From contig JAXMDA010000010.1 of assembly GCA_046349085.1 (NCBI GenBank), positions 20,868 to 84,867 on the forward strand: a stretch of DNA of 64,000 nucleotides. Reading direction: 5' to 3'. Positions 55,989 to 64,000 of this stretch are shown one piece after another. The DNA comes from JAJXWB01 sp046349085 (GTDB lineage: Bacteria; Pseudomonadota; Alphaproteobacteria; Rhizobiales; Beijerinckiaceae). The notes under the pieces were generated by a model, which ran no database searches, was not told the origin of the DNA, and saw nothing but the letters and a program-made list of their open reading frames with translations. Position 1 is the first letter of the stretch, and each line of letters begins with the position of its first letter. Both the position numbers and the translations under genes were made by a program.

Positions 55989-56693
55989 ATGAACAGACGC
56001 GAAAGCCTGAAATTCCTGTCCGGCGCCGTGGCGTTGGCGGCTGTCGCGCCGGGGCGCGTTCTTGCGCAGGCGGCTGCGCCGCAAGGCCCCTTTACGCTGC
56101 CGCCGCTCGGCTACGCCAACGATGCGCTGGAGCCGCACATCGATGCGACCACGATGATGATCCATCACGACCGCCACCACGCCGCCTACGTGGCGAACGC
56201 CAACGGCCTCGTCGCCAAATGGCCGGAACTGGCGACGACGCCGATCGAAGCGATCCTGTCCGATCTCTCCAAGGCGCCGGAAGCGGTGCGCGCGGGCGTG
56301 CGCAACAATGTTGGCGGCCACTGGAACCACGCCTTCTTCTGGGAGTTGATGACGCCCGGCGGCGCGAAGGAGCCGACCGGCGACCTGAAGAGCGCCATCG
56401 ACGCCACGGGCGGCCTTGCGGGCGTCTCGGAAAAGGTCAACGCCGCCGGCCTCGCGCGCTTCGGCTCCGGCTGGGCCTGGCTCGTCGTCAAGGACAAGAA
56501 GCTCGACGTGATCTCCACCGCCAATCAGGACACGCCGCTTGAGCTGGGCGCAAGGCCGATCCTCGGCGTCGATGTCTGGGAGCACGCCTATTATCTCAAG
56601 TACCAGAACCGCCGCGCCGACTATCTCAAGGGCTGGTGGAACGTGGTGAACTGGGACAAGGCCGGAGAAAATTTCAAGAAGGCCGTGGGATAG
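55989..56693 (+). CDS. Exported superoxide dismutase, Mn type
   Basis: A 234-residue Fe/Mn-family superoxide dismutase with a twin-arginine-like signal (NRRESLKFLSGAVALAAVA, ending near VLAQA). Predicted metal ligands are H59, H114, D195 and H199 (DVWEHAYY). The second-sphere residues fit the Mn form: NNVGGHWNH and Q180 in ANQDTPL, where Fe enzymes have AAQ and NAGTP. Export as a folded, metal-loaded protein would protect the periplasm. ATG 55989 starts the signal peptide. It lies 74 bases after the DUF2945 gene. Confidence 0.9.
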   Translation: MNRRESLKFLSGAVALAAVAPGRVLAQAAAPQGPFTLPPLGYANDALEPHIDATTMMIHHDRHHAAYVANANGLVAKWPELATTPIEAILSDLSKAPEAVRAGVRNNVGGHWNHAFFWELMTPGGAKEPTGDLKSAIDATGGLAGVSEKVNAAGLARFGSGWAWLVVKDKKLDVISTANQDTPLELGARPILGVDVWEHAYYLKYQNRRADYLKGWWNVVNWDKAGENFKKAVG

Positions 56694-56702
56694 GCGGCGG
56701 TC

Positions 56703-56820
56703 GTCATTGCGAGCCAACAGGTCGCGCGCAGCGCCCGATCACGGGCTCCGCGAAGCAATCCATCCGCCGGGATTAGCCGCATGGATCGATTGCTTCGTCG
56801 CTTGCGCTTCTCGCAATGAC
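56703..56820. repeat. Palindromic intergenic repeat, family A-like variant
   Basis: Ends GTCATTGCGAG and CTCGCAATGAC (the right end reads TCTCGCAATGAC), with inner CGAAGCAATCCAT opposite ATGGATCGATTGCTTCG. It fills the gap between the convergent superoxide dismutase and glutaryl-CoA dehydrogenase genes. Confidence 0.82.
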
Positions 56821-56830
56821 GCCCGGACCC

Positions 56831-58027
56831 TCAGAAGAACGCCTGCAGCCCCGTGATCGCGCGGCCGAGGATCAGCGCATGCACGTCGTGCGTGCCTTCG
56901 TAGGTGTTCACCGTCTCGAGGTTCTGGGCGTGGCGCATCACATGGTACTCGACCTGGATGCCGTTGCCGCCGTGCATGTCGCGCGCCTGACGCGCGATGT
57001 CGAGCGCCTTGCCGCAATTGTTGCGCTTGACGATCGAGATCATCTCCGGCGCCTCGCGGTGCTCGTCCATGAGGCGGCCGACGCGCAATGAGGCCTGCAG
57101 GCCAAGAGAGATCTCCGTTTGCATGTCAGCGAGCTTCTTCTGCACGAGCTGCGTGGCGGCGAGCGGCCGCTTGAACTGCTTGCGGTCGAGCGTGTAGTTG
57201 CGCGCGCGCTTCCAGCAATCTTCCGCCGCGCCCATCGCGCCCCACGAGATGCCGTAGCGGGCGCGGTTGAGGCAGCCGAACGGACCTTTGAGGCCCGACA
57301 CGTTCGGCAAGAGCGCGCTTTCCGGCACGACCACGCCGTCCATCACGATCTCGCCGGTGATCGAGGCGCGCAGCGAGAGCTTGCCGCCGATCTTCGGCGC
57401 CGACAGGCCCTTCATGCCCTTCTCCAGCACGAAGCCGCGGATTTCGCCGCCATGCGCCTCCGACTTCGCCCAGACGACGAAGACGTCGGCGATCGGCGCA
57501 TTGGAAATCCACATCTTCGAGCCGACGAGGCGATAGCCGTCGGAAACCTTTTCGGCGCGCGTCTTCATGCCCGCGGGATCGGAGCCGGCGTCCGGCTCGG
57601 TGAGGCCGAAGCAGCCGATGAATTCGCCGCTCGCGAGCTTCGGCAGGTACTTCCTGCGCTGCTCTTCCGAGCCGTAGGTGAAGATCGGATACATGACCAG
57701 CGAGGATTGCACGCTCATCATCGAGCGGTAGCCGGAATCGACCGCCTCGACCTCGCGCGCGACGAGGCCGTAGGAGACGTAGCTCGCGCCGACGCCGCCG
57801 TATTCCTCGGGGATCGTCACGCCGAGGAGGCCGAGTTCGCCCATCTCGCGGAAGATCGCGGGATCGGTGTGCTCGTTGAGGTAGGCGTCGACGACGCGCG
57901 GAAACAGCTTCTCCTGCGCATAGGCGTGCGCCGTGTCGCGGATCATGCGCTCGTCTTCGGTCAACTGGTCGCTCAGAAGGAAGGGATCGTCCCACTGGAA
58001 GCCGGACTTGGTCGTGTGGACGTTCAT
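56831..58027 (-). CDS. gcdH: Glutaryl-CoA dehydrogenase
   Basis: A 398-residue acyl-CoA dehydrogenase that oxidises and decarboxylates glutaryl-CoA to crotonyl-CoA in lysine, tryptophan and glutarate breakdown. Signatures are CFGLTEPDAGSDPAGM, MWISNAPIADVFVVWAK, and QARDMHGGNGIQVEYHVMRH; the catalytic base is E377 (NTYEGTHDVH). GAGGAGCGCC precedes ATG 58027. The CoA-transferase upstream on the same strand could activate glutarate for it, though the superoxide dismutase and DUF2945 genes on the other strand lie between them. Confidence 0.94.
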   Translation of the reverse strand: MNVHTTKSGFQWDDPFLLSDQLTEDERMIRDTAHAYAQEKLFPRVVDAYLNEHTDPAIFREMGELGLLGVTIPEEYGGVGASYVSYGLVAREVEAVDSGYRSMMSVQSSLVMYPIFTYGSEEQRRKYLPKLASGEFIGCFGLTEPDAGSDPAGMKTRAEKVSDGYRLVGSKMWISNAPIADVFVVWAKSEAHGGEIRGFVLEKGMKGLSAPKIGGKLSLRASITGEIVMDGVVVPESALLPNVSGLKGPFGCLNRARYGISWGAMGAAEDCWKRARNYTLDRKQFKRPLAATQLVQKKLADMQTEISLGLQASLRVGRLMDEHREAPEMISIVKRNNCGKALDIARQARDMHGGNGIQVEYHVMRHAQNLETVNTYEGTHDVHALILGRAITGLQAFF

Positions 58028-58180
58028 GGCGCGCTCCTCGCTGCGTATTTTGTTCGTTTGGAGAGCATGTAGAGCCCGCGCGCGAAACCGGTCAAGCGCC
58101 GGCAAGGCCGCTGCGCGTCTTGCGGGCTGCGGCGTTTTGTGCTGCCTTGGAACTCTCGGGCGAGAGCGGTCTCGGGTTTG

Positions 58181-59053
58181 ATGAACATCATTTTTCAGAG
58201 CATTAGGACGCTGCGCCTCTTCATTGTCTTTCTCGGCGCGGCAGCCCTCGCGGCGCCGGCGCACGCGCAGTTGCAACTGCCCGGCGCCTTCAACCCCGCG
58301 CCGGCCGGAACAGTCGCACCGCCGGCCGACGGCGCGCCGGTGAAGAAGCCCGGCCCGAAAAAGCCGCCGCCCCCGCCCAAGGTTCCGGCGGACGAGACCG
58401 TGATCGGCCGGCCGCTGATGCAGAACGGCGCGGCGGGCGTCATCCAGTTCGCGCGGTCGGGCAAGGATCTGCAGGTGGTCAAACTCAAGCTCGCGGGCGA
58501 TCTCATTTCGCGCGGCGGCGAGCGCTGCGAGGTCGATCTGTCATCCGAGCCGATCGCGCTTGCGCCGGCCGAGAAGCCGGCCGGCGTCACCCGTTACCAG
58601 ATCGATCTGCCGGCCTGTCCGTTCGCAATCGATATTCTCAATGGCGCGGTCAATGTCGTGCGCGAGGGCGGCGCCTGCGAATTCAAGGCGGCCGATTGCC
58701 GGGTCGATCCCGCCGGCCTCTGGGGGCAGCCGGCGAGCGAGATCGGCCCGAAGCGCACGAAGGAGATCGAGCGCGAGCGCCATCGCGCCGAACAGACGGT
58801 GCGCGAGCAATTCAAGGAATGGATCAGGTCGGCCGGCAAGGACCGCGCGCTCGTCTCGCGCATCGCGCACGAGCAGGCCGCCTTTTCCTCGCGGCGCGAG
58901 GAATTGTGCCGCAGCTACCAGCGCGAGACCGAACATGGCTATTGCGCGCTGATGTTCACGGAAGCGCGTTCGTCGGCCATCGCGGCCCATATATTGCCGC
59001 CGGAACCGCCGCCGGAAGAACGGCCGGCGGCGAAGACGCGCAAGAAGCGCTGA
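58181..59053 (+). CDS. Exported proline-rich protein of unknown function
   Basis: A 290-residue protein with a signal peptide (about 1-29, ending PAHAQ) and a Pro/Lys-rich linker (KKPGPKKPPPPPKVP). A folded region (about 75-180) with paired cysteines (GERCEVDL, LPACPFAID, GACEFKAADC) and a charged helical C-terminal half (EIERERHRAEQTVREQ) follow. I do not recognise a family. ATG 58181 begins the signal peptide. It is divergent from gcdH by 153 bases. Confidence 0.7.
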   Translation: MNIIFQSIRTLRLFIVFLGAAALAAPAHAQLQLPGAFNPAPAGTVAPPADGAPVKKPGPKKPPPPPKVPADETVIGRPLMQNGAAGVIQFARSGKDLQVVKLKLAGDLISRGGERCEVDLSSEPIALAPAEKPAGVTRYQIDLPACPFAIDILNGAVNVVREGGACEFKAADCRVDPAGLWGQPASEIGPKRTKEIERERHRAEQTVREQFKEWIRSAGKDRALVSRIAHEQAAFSSRREELCRSYQRETEHGYCALMFTEARSSAIAAHILPPEPPPEERPAAKTRKKR

Positions 59054-59087
59054 GGCGAGGCAGGAATGGCTGAGGAGGGTTGAGCGG

Positions 59088-59180
59088 GTCATCCCGGACG
59101 GCCGTAGGCCGGTCCGGGATCCGGAAGGCAAGACCGGAGTGCTGGATCCCGCCTCTCCGCTTCGCTTCGGCCGGGATGAC
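59088..59180. repeat. Palindromic intergenic repeat, family A
   Basis: Ends GTCATCCCGG and CCGGGATGAC as at 902-994, with inner GGGATCCGG and TGGATCCCG. It lies in the 221-base gap between the exported protein gene and the O-antigen-ligase-like gene; the rest of that gap shows nothing I recognise. Confidence 0.85.
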
Positions 59181-59274
59181 GCGTCGGTGAAACGATCCCC
59201 GCGCGCGAATCTGTCACATCCGCAATCGCCCGACCAACCGGCTGACGCTGGACGGCGCAAGGCGGCGCCGGCCG

Positions 59275-60492
59275 CTAGTCCCCCGACGGCAAATTCGACA
59301 TGACCGGGCGCTGCGCCCGCCCGTGGCCGTGCTGCAGCAGCGCGAAGGCGAGGCCGGAAAGCGCAAGCAGCGTCACCCACCACACCGGCGCGACTCCCAG
59401 GCCGAAGGCGCTCATCACATAGGCGGCGGTCAAACCCGCGAGCAGGAAGGGCGCGAGCGTCGGTCCCGCGCGCCCCGCGCGCCGCACGATCTGCGCCCAG
59501 AGCAACGCGGCCGCCGCGACGCCGACGAAGCCGAGTTCGAACCATGCCTCGAACAGCAGCGAGCGCGGCGTCGCCGGCGGCAGGTAGCCCATGGCGACGC
59601 CGAGGCGCGCCGCATCGAATCCGTGGCCGATCAAGGAACGGAACCCGTCGTGCACGATGTAGGAACCCCAGACCAGCGTCGGCAGGATGGGGCTGGTCGG
59701 CGTCATCGTGACGACGGCGTAGGCCAAGAGCGCGACGATCGGCGCGATCAGGAACAGCGCCGCGCCCGAGATCGCCAGCCAGCGCGCCGCCGTCTGCTTG
59801 TCGACCATGGCGGCGGCGAACGCCAGCGCGCCGAGCGCGGTCGCCGCCAGCGCCAGCGGCACGCCGGCGAAGAGTTCGGCGATGATGACCAGAACCGCGA
59901 GCCCGATCGCCCAGCGCGTCTTCTCGCGCACGATGAGCGCGCCGAGCGCCGGCCACACCAGCAGCGCGAGGCCGAACGCCGCGCGGGCGAGCAGCGATAT
60001 TTCCGGGTTGCCGGAATGCACCGAGGGCGATCTGGAAAAGACGGAGAGCGCGATGATCGCGATCGCCCCGGCCGCCGCGCCGATCGGCAGCAGGTAGAGA
60101 TTGGAGGTGCGGGTGCGCTCGGGCAGCAGGGCGGCCGCGACCGCCGCCAGCACGAACGTGCTCGCCGACTTCACGAATCGCTCCGACGGCCCCGTGCCGA
60201 AGGGCGTCCAGATCAGCGACAGCAGCGCCCAGCACCCCAGGAACACCGCGATGAAGCCGGTCGGCGAGAAGATTGCGGCGCGCAACTGGCGCGGGCCGCG
60301 CGTGCCCGGTTCGAGCAGCCAGGCGACAAGCGTCAGCACGACGCCGACCGGCGCCAGCACGTAGATGGCGGTGCGCGTGCCGACGGAGGCGATGGGCGTG
60401 ACGATAAGAAGAAGCGCGATCGCCAGGCGCGTGATGATGTGGGCCGCTCCAGCGGCCGGGTCGTCGAAATGGCGAGACGGTTTCACGGACAT
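59275..60492 (-). CDS. O-antigen ligase-like membrane protein
   Basis: A 405-residue polytopic membrane protein with about ten to twelve helices. The stretch IGHGFDAAR followed by PRSLLFEAWFELGFVGVAAA matches the Wzy_C/O-antigen ligase pattern (a glycine-rich loop, then an ElG-x-x-G helix). Such enzymes join or polymerise polysaccharides on the outer face of the inner membrane. No glycosyltransferase genes are nearby, so the sugar substrate is unknown and the call rests on weak motifs. Confidence 0.65.
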   Translation of the reverse strand: MSVKPSRHFDDPAAGAAHIITRLAIALLLIVTPIASVGTRTAIYVLAPVGVVLTLVAWLLEPGTRGPRQLRAAIFSPTGFIAVFLGCWALLSLIWTPFGTGPSERFVKSASTFVLAAVAAALLPERTRTSNLYLLPIGAAAGAIAIIALSVFSRSPSVHSGNPEISLLARAAFGLALLVWPALGALIVREKTRWAIGLAVLVIIAELFAGVPLALAATALGALAFAAAMVDKQTAARWLAISGAALFLIAPIVALLAYAVVTMTPTSPILPTLVWGSYIVHDGFRSLIGHGFDAARLGVAMGYLPPATPRSLLFEAWFELGFVGVAAAALLWAQIVRRAGRAGPTLAPFLLAGLTAAYVMSAFGLGVAPVWWVTLLALSGLAFALLQHGHGRAQRPVMSNLPSGD

Positions 60493-60613
60493 GACGCGAA
60501 CCTGGAGCCTTTCCCCGCAATTGGGAAGAATCGTCCGAATCTACAATGCGCGAGGGTACACGCCTGTAGGGGCGCAGCCACACCCGCACGCCATCTCGAG
60601 CTATGGCTAAGAA

Positions 60614-61039
60614 TCAGTCATCGCCGCGCGGCCGCCCGCGTCCCGCCTTGCGTTCGGACGCCTTGCGCTTGTCGTCGAGGCGCGCGCGCTTCTGCGATCG
60701 CGGCACGGCGGTCTTCTTTCGCGGCGGCGCCGGCGGCTCGGCGGCGGCCTGGATCAACGCGGCAAGGCGCGCCATCGCGTCCTTGCGGTTGGCGTCCTGC
60801 GTGCGAAAGCGTTGCGCCTGAATGACGATGACGCCCTCGCGATTGAGCCGCCGGCCCGCAAGCTGCGAGGCCCGCCACCTGACTTCGCCGGGAAGGGTGG
60901 CGCAGCGGTAGAGATCGAAGCGCAGCTCTACGGCGCTTGCCAGCTTGTTGACGTTCTGGCCGCCCGGTCCGGCTGCGCGCACGAATCGCTCTTCGAGATC
61001 GCGCTCGTCGAGAAAGAGGCCGGGGACGATCTCGATCAC
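60614..61039 (-). CDS. arfB: Alternative ribosome-rescue factor B (peptidyl-tRNA hydrolase)
   Basis: A 141-residue release-factor-like protein with the catalytic GGQ in RAAGPGGQNVNKLA and a basic, disordered tail (KKTAVPRSQKRARLDDKRK) that enters the empty mRNA channel of stalled ribosomes. Family length is about 140. The start is GTG 61039. A nine-base perfect inverted repeat (GGCGCCTGC / GCAGGCGCC, 61056-61080) lies in its leader, 16 bases before the start codon. Confidence 0.92.
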   Translation of the reverse strand: MIEIVPGLFLDERDLEERFVRAAGPGGQNVNKLASAVELRFDLYRCATLPGEVRWRASQLAGRRLNREGVIVIQAQRFRTQDANRKDAMARLAALIQAAAEPPAPPRKKTAVPRSQKRARLDDKRKASERKAGRGRPRGDD

Positions 61040-61230
61040 CGTGGCCTGCCCGCGTGGCGCCTGCGCATTAGGCAGGCGCCCAACCCCTGATTATTTTTTG
61101 TGCCGCCGCCGCCCCGGCCGTAGGCGCCGGCCGGCGAAAGCCGGCGCAATTTGCGCGTCGGCGCCGCAGAAAATTCCCGACGCGCCCGTTTTGCGGCAGA
61201 TCGCCTTGAGATTCCAGTCGATTGCCCATC

Positions 61231-61246
61231 TGGCACGCCGGTTGCA
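61231..61246 (+). promoter_or_regulatory. Sigma-54 promoter of the urea transporter operon
   Basis: TGGCAC-GCCGG-TTGCA matches the -24/-12 consensus TGGCAC-N5-TTGCW exactly, with GG and GC ten bases apart. It lies 72 bases before the urtA start codon. This implies RpoN-dependent, probably NtrC-activated expression under nitrogen limitation. I could not identify an NtrC operator with confidence in the 279-base gap; a hairpin GCGCCGGC / GCCGGCGC occurs at 61124-61147. Confidence 0.88.
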
Positions 61247-61318
61247 ACCCCGTTGCGCGTCCAGCCGGACGTCAACCCGGGCCGACGGAACGGTCCCGCA
61301 CCATGATGGGGAAAGCGT

Positions 61319-62611
61319 ATGTCCTTCACACGGCGATTTGTAATGCGCGCCGCCGGTATGGCCGTCAGCGGGGCGCTCGCCCTGTCGGCTTTCGGCGCCA
61401 GAGCTGCGGACGATACGATCAAGGTCGGCATCCTGCATTCGCTGTCGGGCACGATGGCGATCAGCGAGACGACGCTGAAAGACGTGATGCTCATGCTCAT
61501 TGAAGAGCAGAACAAGAAGGGCGGCCTGCTCGGCAAGAAGCTGGAGGCCGTCGTCGTCGATCCCGCCTCCAACTGGCCGCTGTTTGCCGAGAAGGCGCGC
61601 GAGCTTATCGCCAAGGACAAGGTGGCGGCGGTATTCGGCTGCTGGACCTCCGTGTCGCGCAAGTCGGTTCTGCCCGTCTTCAAGGAACTCAACAATATCC
61701 TCTTTTATCCCGTGCAATACGAGGGCGAGGAAAGCGAGCGCAACGTCTTCTACACCGGCGCGGCGCCGAACCAGCAGGCCATTCCGGCCGTCGACTATCT
61801 CGCCAAGGAAGAGAAGGTCGAGCGCTGGGTGCTGGCGGGCACCGACTACGTCTATCCGCGCACCACCAACAAGATCCTCGAAGCGTACCTCAAGGCCAAG
61901 GGCGTGAAGCAAGAGGACATCATGATCAACTACACGCCGTTCGGCCATTCCGACTGGCAGACGATCGTCGCCGACATCAAGAAGTTCGGCTCGGCGGGCA
62001 AGAAGACCGCGGTCGTGTCGACCATCAACGGCGACGCCAACGTGCCCTTCTACAAGGAGCTCGGCAACCAGGGCATCAAGGCCAAGGACATTCCGGTCGT
62101 CGCCTTCTCGGTCGGCGAGGAGGAGCTTGCCGGCATCGACACCAAGCCGCTCGTCGGCCATCTCGCGGCCTGGAACTACTTCATGTCGGTCGACACGCCC
62201 GCCAACAAGGACTTCATCAAGAAGTGGCAGGCCTTCACCAAGAACCCGAAGCGCGTGACCAACGATCCGATGGAAGCGCACGTCATCGGCTTCAACATGT
62301 GGGTGCAGGCGGTCGAGAAGGCCAAGACGACCGATCCGGACAAGGTCATCGACGCCATCGTCGGCGTGAAGGCGCCGAACCTGACCGGCGGCGTCTCGGA
62401 AATGCTGCCCAACCACCACATCACCAAGCCGGTGCTGATCGGAGAGATCAAGGCGGACGGCCAGTTCGACGTGGTGTGGAAGACCGACGGCCTCGTGCCC
62501 GGCGACGCCTGGTCCAAGTATCTCGACGGCTCCAAGGACCTCGTCGGGGACTGGAAGGACAAGAAGTGCGGCAACTGGAACACCAAGACCGGAAAGTGCG
62601 GCGGCGCGTAA
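61319..62611 (+). CDS. urtA: Urea ABC transporter substrate-binding protein
   Basis: A 430-residue periplasmic binding protein for urea. A signal peptide with twin arginines (FTRRFVMRAAGM) ends near ARAAD. The mature protein has DTIKVGILHSLSGTMAISE, the ligand-loop FGCWTSVSRKSVLPV, and the C-terminal WSKYLDGSKDLVGDW that is typical of UrtA. ATG 61319. The permease gene follows after 179 bases, which include a palindromic repeat. Expression is likely nitrogen-controlled through the sigma-54 promoter upstream. Confidence 0.96.
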   Translation: MSFTRRFVMRAAGMAVSGALALSAFGARAADDTIKVGILHSLSGTMAISETTLKDVMLMLIEEQNKKGGLLGKKLEAVVVDPASNWPLFAEKARELIAKDKVAAVFGCWTSVSRKSVLPVFKELNNILFYPVQYEGEESERNVFYTGAAPNQQAIPAVDYLAKEEKVERWVLAGTDYVYPRTTNKILEAYLKAKGVKQEDIMINYTPFGHSDWQTIVADIKKFGSAGKKTAVVSTINGDANVPFYKELGNQGIKAKDIPVVAFSVGEEELAGIDTKPLVGHLAAWNYFMSVDTPANKDFIKKWQAFTKNPKRVTNDPMEAHVIGFNMWVQAVEKAKTTDPDKVIDAIVGVKAPNLTGGVSEMLPNHHITKPVLIGEIKADGQFDVVWKTDGLVPGDAWSKYLDGSKDLVGDWKDKKCGNWNTKTGKCGGA

Positions 62612-62645
62612 TCGCGACCTAGAAAAAAGGGGGGCGATCGTATCG

Positions 62646-62763
62646 CCCCCTCCCTTTCCCTCCCCCGCTGCGCGGGAGAGGGGACGGCAAAGAACCTCGT
62701 TTGGAAAATCGCAGCGAGCAACCTCCTCCCTCTCCCGCGCAGCGGGGGAGGGTGGGGAGGGGG
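62646..62763. repeat. Palindromic intergenic repeat, family C
   Basis: Two nearly complementary arms of about 36 bases, pyrimidine-rich on the left and purine-rich on the right, each containing CCCCCGCTGCGCGGGAGAGG or its complement. They are joined by a 40-base centre. It lies within the urtAB transcript, where it could lower expression of the permease relative to the binding protein. Confidence 0.85.
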
Positions 62764-62790
62764 TCGCGCCGAGACAGCAAAGCCGGGAAT

Positions 62791-64000
62791 ATGCGCAACA
62801 TCTTCGTCAGCCTGTGTCTCGCGTTCGCGCTGCTGCTGAACCTCTCGCCCGCCCGCGCCGCCGACGCCGACATCAGCCCCGCGCTCTCCGGCTTTCTTTC
62901 CGACAGCTATTCGGCGACCGCCGCCGCCGTCGAGAGCATCGCCCAGAGCGGCAGCGCCCGCGCGCCCGCGATCATCGAGGCCTTGCAGGATGGCCGTCTT
63001 CTTTACTCGGCCGAGAGCAAGAGCGTTCTCGTCAAGGGTAAGGACGAGGCGCTGACCGACGCCGCGACCGGCGCGAAAATCGCGGCCGCGCCGGGCGATC
63101 TCAAGGCCGTGCGCCTCAACAATCGCCTGCGCCGCGTCGTCGATGCAGCCGTCGGCGCGCTGACGCTGATGTCGCCCGATCCGGCGCGCCGCCGCGAGGC
63201 CGCCGCCGCCGTTTTCAAGTCGCGCGACGAAGGCACGTTGCCGACGCTCGACGCCGCCATCGCCAAGGAAACCGACGAAGGCGTGAAAACCGCGCTGCAG
63301 CAGGCGCGCGCGTCGGTCGTACTCGCCAAGGCCGACGCCAGCGACGCCGACAAGATCGAGGCCGTCGCCACGCTGCGCGCACGGGGGGATCAAGATTCCC
63401 TGGCGATTCTCACGGGCCTTGCCGCCGGCCCCGAGACCATCGTCAAGCAATCGGCGCAGGCCGCCGTCGCCGCGATCGAGTCCCGTCTCTCGCTGTGGCG
63501 CAATCTTCAGAACGTCTGGTACGGGCTCTCGCTCGGCTCCGTCCTGCTGCTCGCCGCCATCGGGCTCGCCATCACCTTCGGCGTGATGGGCGTCATCAAC
63601 ATGGCGCATGGCGAAATGGTGATGCTGGGCGCCTACGCCACCTTCGTCGTGCAGGAATACGCCCGCGCGAAATGGCCGGCGCTGTTCGACTATTCGCTGT
63701 TCATCGCGATCCCGCTGGCCTTTCTCTTCACCGGCCTTGTCGGCGTTCTGATCGAGCGCACGATCATCCGCTTCCTCTACGGCCGCCCGCTCGAGACGCT
63801 GCTCGCCACCTTCGGCGTCTCGCTCGTGCTGCAGCAGGCGGTGCGCACGATCTTCGGCGCCAACAATCGCGAGGTCGGCGCGCCCTCCTTCATGGCCGGC
63901 TCCTTCCAGCTCGGCGGCCTCGAGATCACTTACGGGCGCATGTGGATCATCGTCTTCGCGCTCGTCGTCTTCGCCGCCCTGCAACTACTGCTGCGCTTCA
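62791..64000 (+). CDS. urtB: Urea ABC transporter permease UrtB, 5' part
   Basis: The first 403 residues of a branched-chain-amino-acid-type permease, open at the right edge of the window. A signal peptide (about 1-23) and a periplasmic helical domain of about 210 residues, typical of UrtB, come before the membrane domain. The membrane part begins around LSLGSVLLLAAIGLAITFGVMGVINMAHGEMVMLGAY. ATG 62791. Further urt genes are expected beyond the window. Confidence 0.94.
   Translation, partial: MRNIFVSLCLAFALLLNLSPARAADADISPALSGFLSDSYSATAAAVESIAQSGSARAPAIIEALQDGRLLYSAESKSVLVKGKDEALTDAATGAKIAAAPGDLKAVRLNNRLRRVVDAAVGALTLMSPDPARRREAAAAVFKSRDEGTLPTLDAAIAKETDEGVKTALQQARASVVLAKADASDADKIEAVATLRARGDQDSLAILTGLAAGPETIVKQSAQAAVAAIESRLSLWRNLQNVWYGLSLGSVLLLAAIGLAITFGVMGVINMAHGEMVMLGAYATFVVQEYARAKWPALFDYSLFIAIPLAFLFTGLVGVLIERTIIRFLYGRPLETLLATFGVSLVLQQAVRTIFGANNREVGAPSFMAGSFQLGGLEITYGRMWIIVFALVVFAALQLLLRF

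Noticed and set aside
62176..63984. 602-codon minus-strand frame opposite urtA-urtB
   Set aside because: It runs through the palindromic repeat and antisense to two conserved genes; composition is Asp/Glu/Arg/Gly-rich.

Overview
The window is about 64 kb of uniformly GC-rich DNA, densely packed with genes and free of rRNA, tRNA, transposase or phage genes that I can recognise. The gene set points to an alphaproteobacterium of the order Hyphomicrobiales (Rhizobiales). The evidence is the ChvI-ChvG-HprK-EIIA-HPr block beside pckA, the cycM / kdsB-pheA arrangement, the short HprK, and a GAAC-N7-GAAC SOS box of the alphaproteobacterial type. Two genes suggest methylotrophic ancestry or ability: a methanofuran-type MfnB domain fused to a dihydroneopterin aldolase, and a SoxYZ-like carrier of the kind found beside quinoprotein methanol dehydrogenases. 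I cannot name a genus.

Layout, left to right. Positions 1-2.8 kb hold the end of ahcY, then a [2Fe-2S] ferredoxin and a CYP153-type P450 behind a perfect 18-bp inverted repeat. Positions 2.9-6.0 kb hold the MfnB-FolB fusion, divergent from a SoxYZ-like carrier and a D-2-hydroxyacid dehydrogenase. Positions 6-15 kb hold an MsrQ-like haem protein, an MFS carrier, Uup, a DUF3775 protein, an MsbA-like exporter, pheA-kdsB and cycM. Positions 15-22.1 kb hold the yejABEF peptide importer, translationally chained to deoB. Positions 22-27.6 kb hold a degenerate GGDEF protein, then a URC-type uracil catabolism cluster (URC1-like, URC4-like, upp, ridA) and a hydratase-like gene. Positions 27.6-30.4 kb hold a radical SAM gene and a DUF4130-UdgX-type glycosylase behind an SOS box. 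Positions 30.4-38.9 kb hold a fatty acid hydroxylase family protein, dnaN, dcm-vsr, pgi and a GGDEF-EAL protein.

Positions 38.9-45.8 kb hold HPr, EIIA, hprK, chvG and chvI, a haem-utilisation-like flavin-fold protein, and pckA. Positions 45.8-52.7 kb hold small envelope or hypothetical proteins, an MFS carrier, mmsA with a divergent LysR regulator, transaldolase and an NTF2-like protein. Positions 52.7-58.0 kb hold a ThDP enzyme coupled to a CaiB-type CoA-transferase, a DUF2945 protein, an exported Mn-type superoxide dismutase and glutaryl-CoA dehydrogenase. Positions 58-64 kb hold an exported hypothetical protein, an O-antigen-ligase-like protein, arfB, and the start of the urea transporter operon urtAB behind a consensus sigma-54 promoter.

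Possible functional links. Uracil breakdown by the URC route is known to release urea and a three-carbon acid; the urea importer and mmsA, which also takes malonate semialdehyde, could serve the same nitrogen and carbon economy. PckA, the incomplete PTS and ChvGI form the usual alphaproteobacterial carbon and envelope regulatory block. Many intergenic gaps carry long imperfect palindromes belonging to at least three repeat families.
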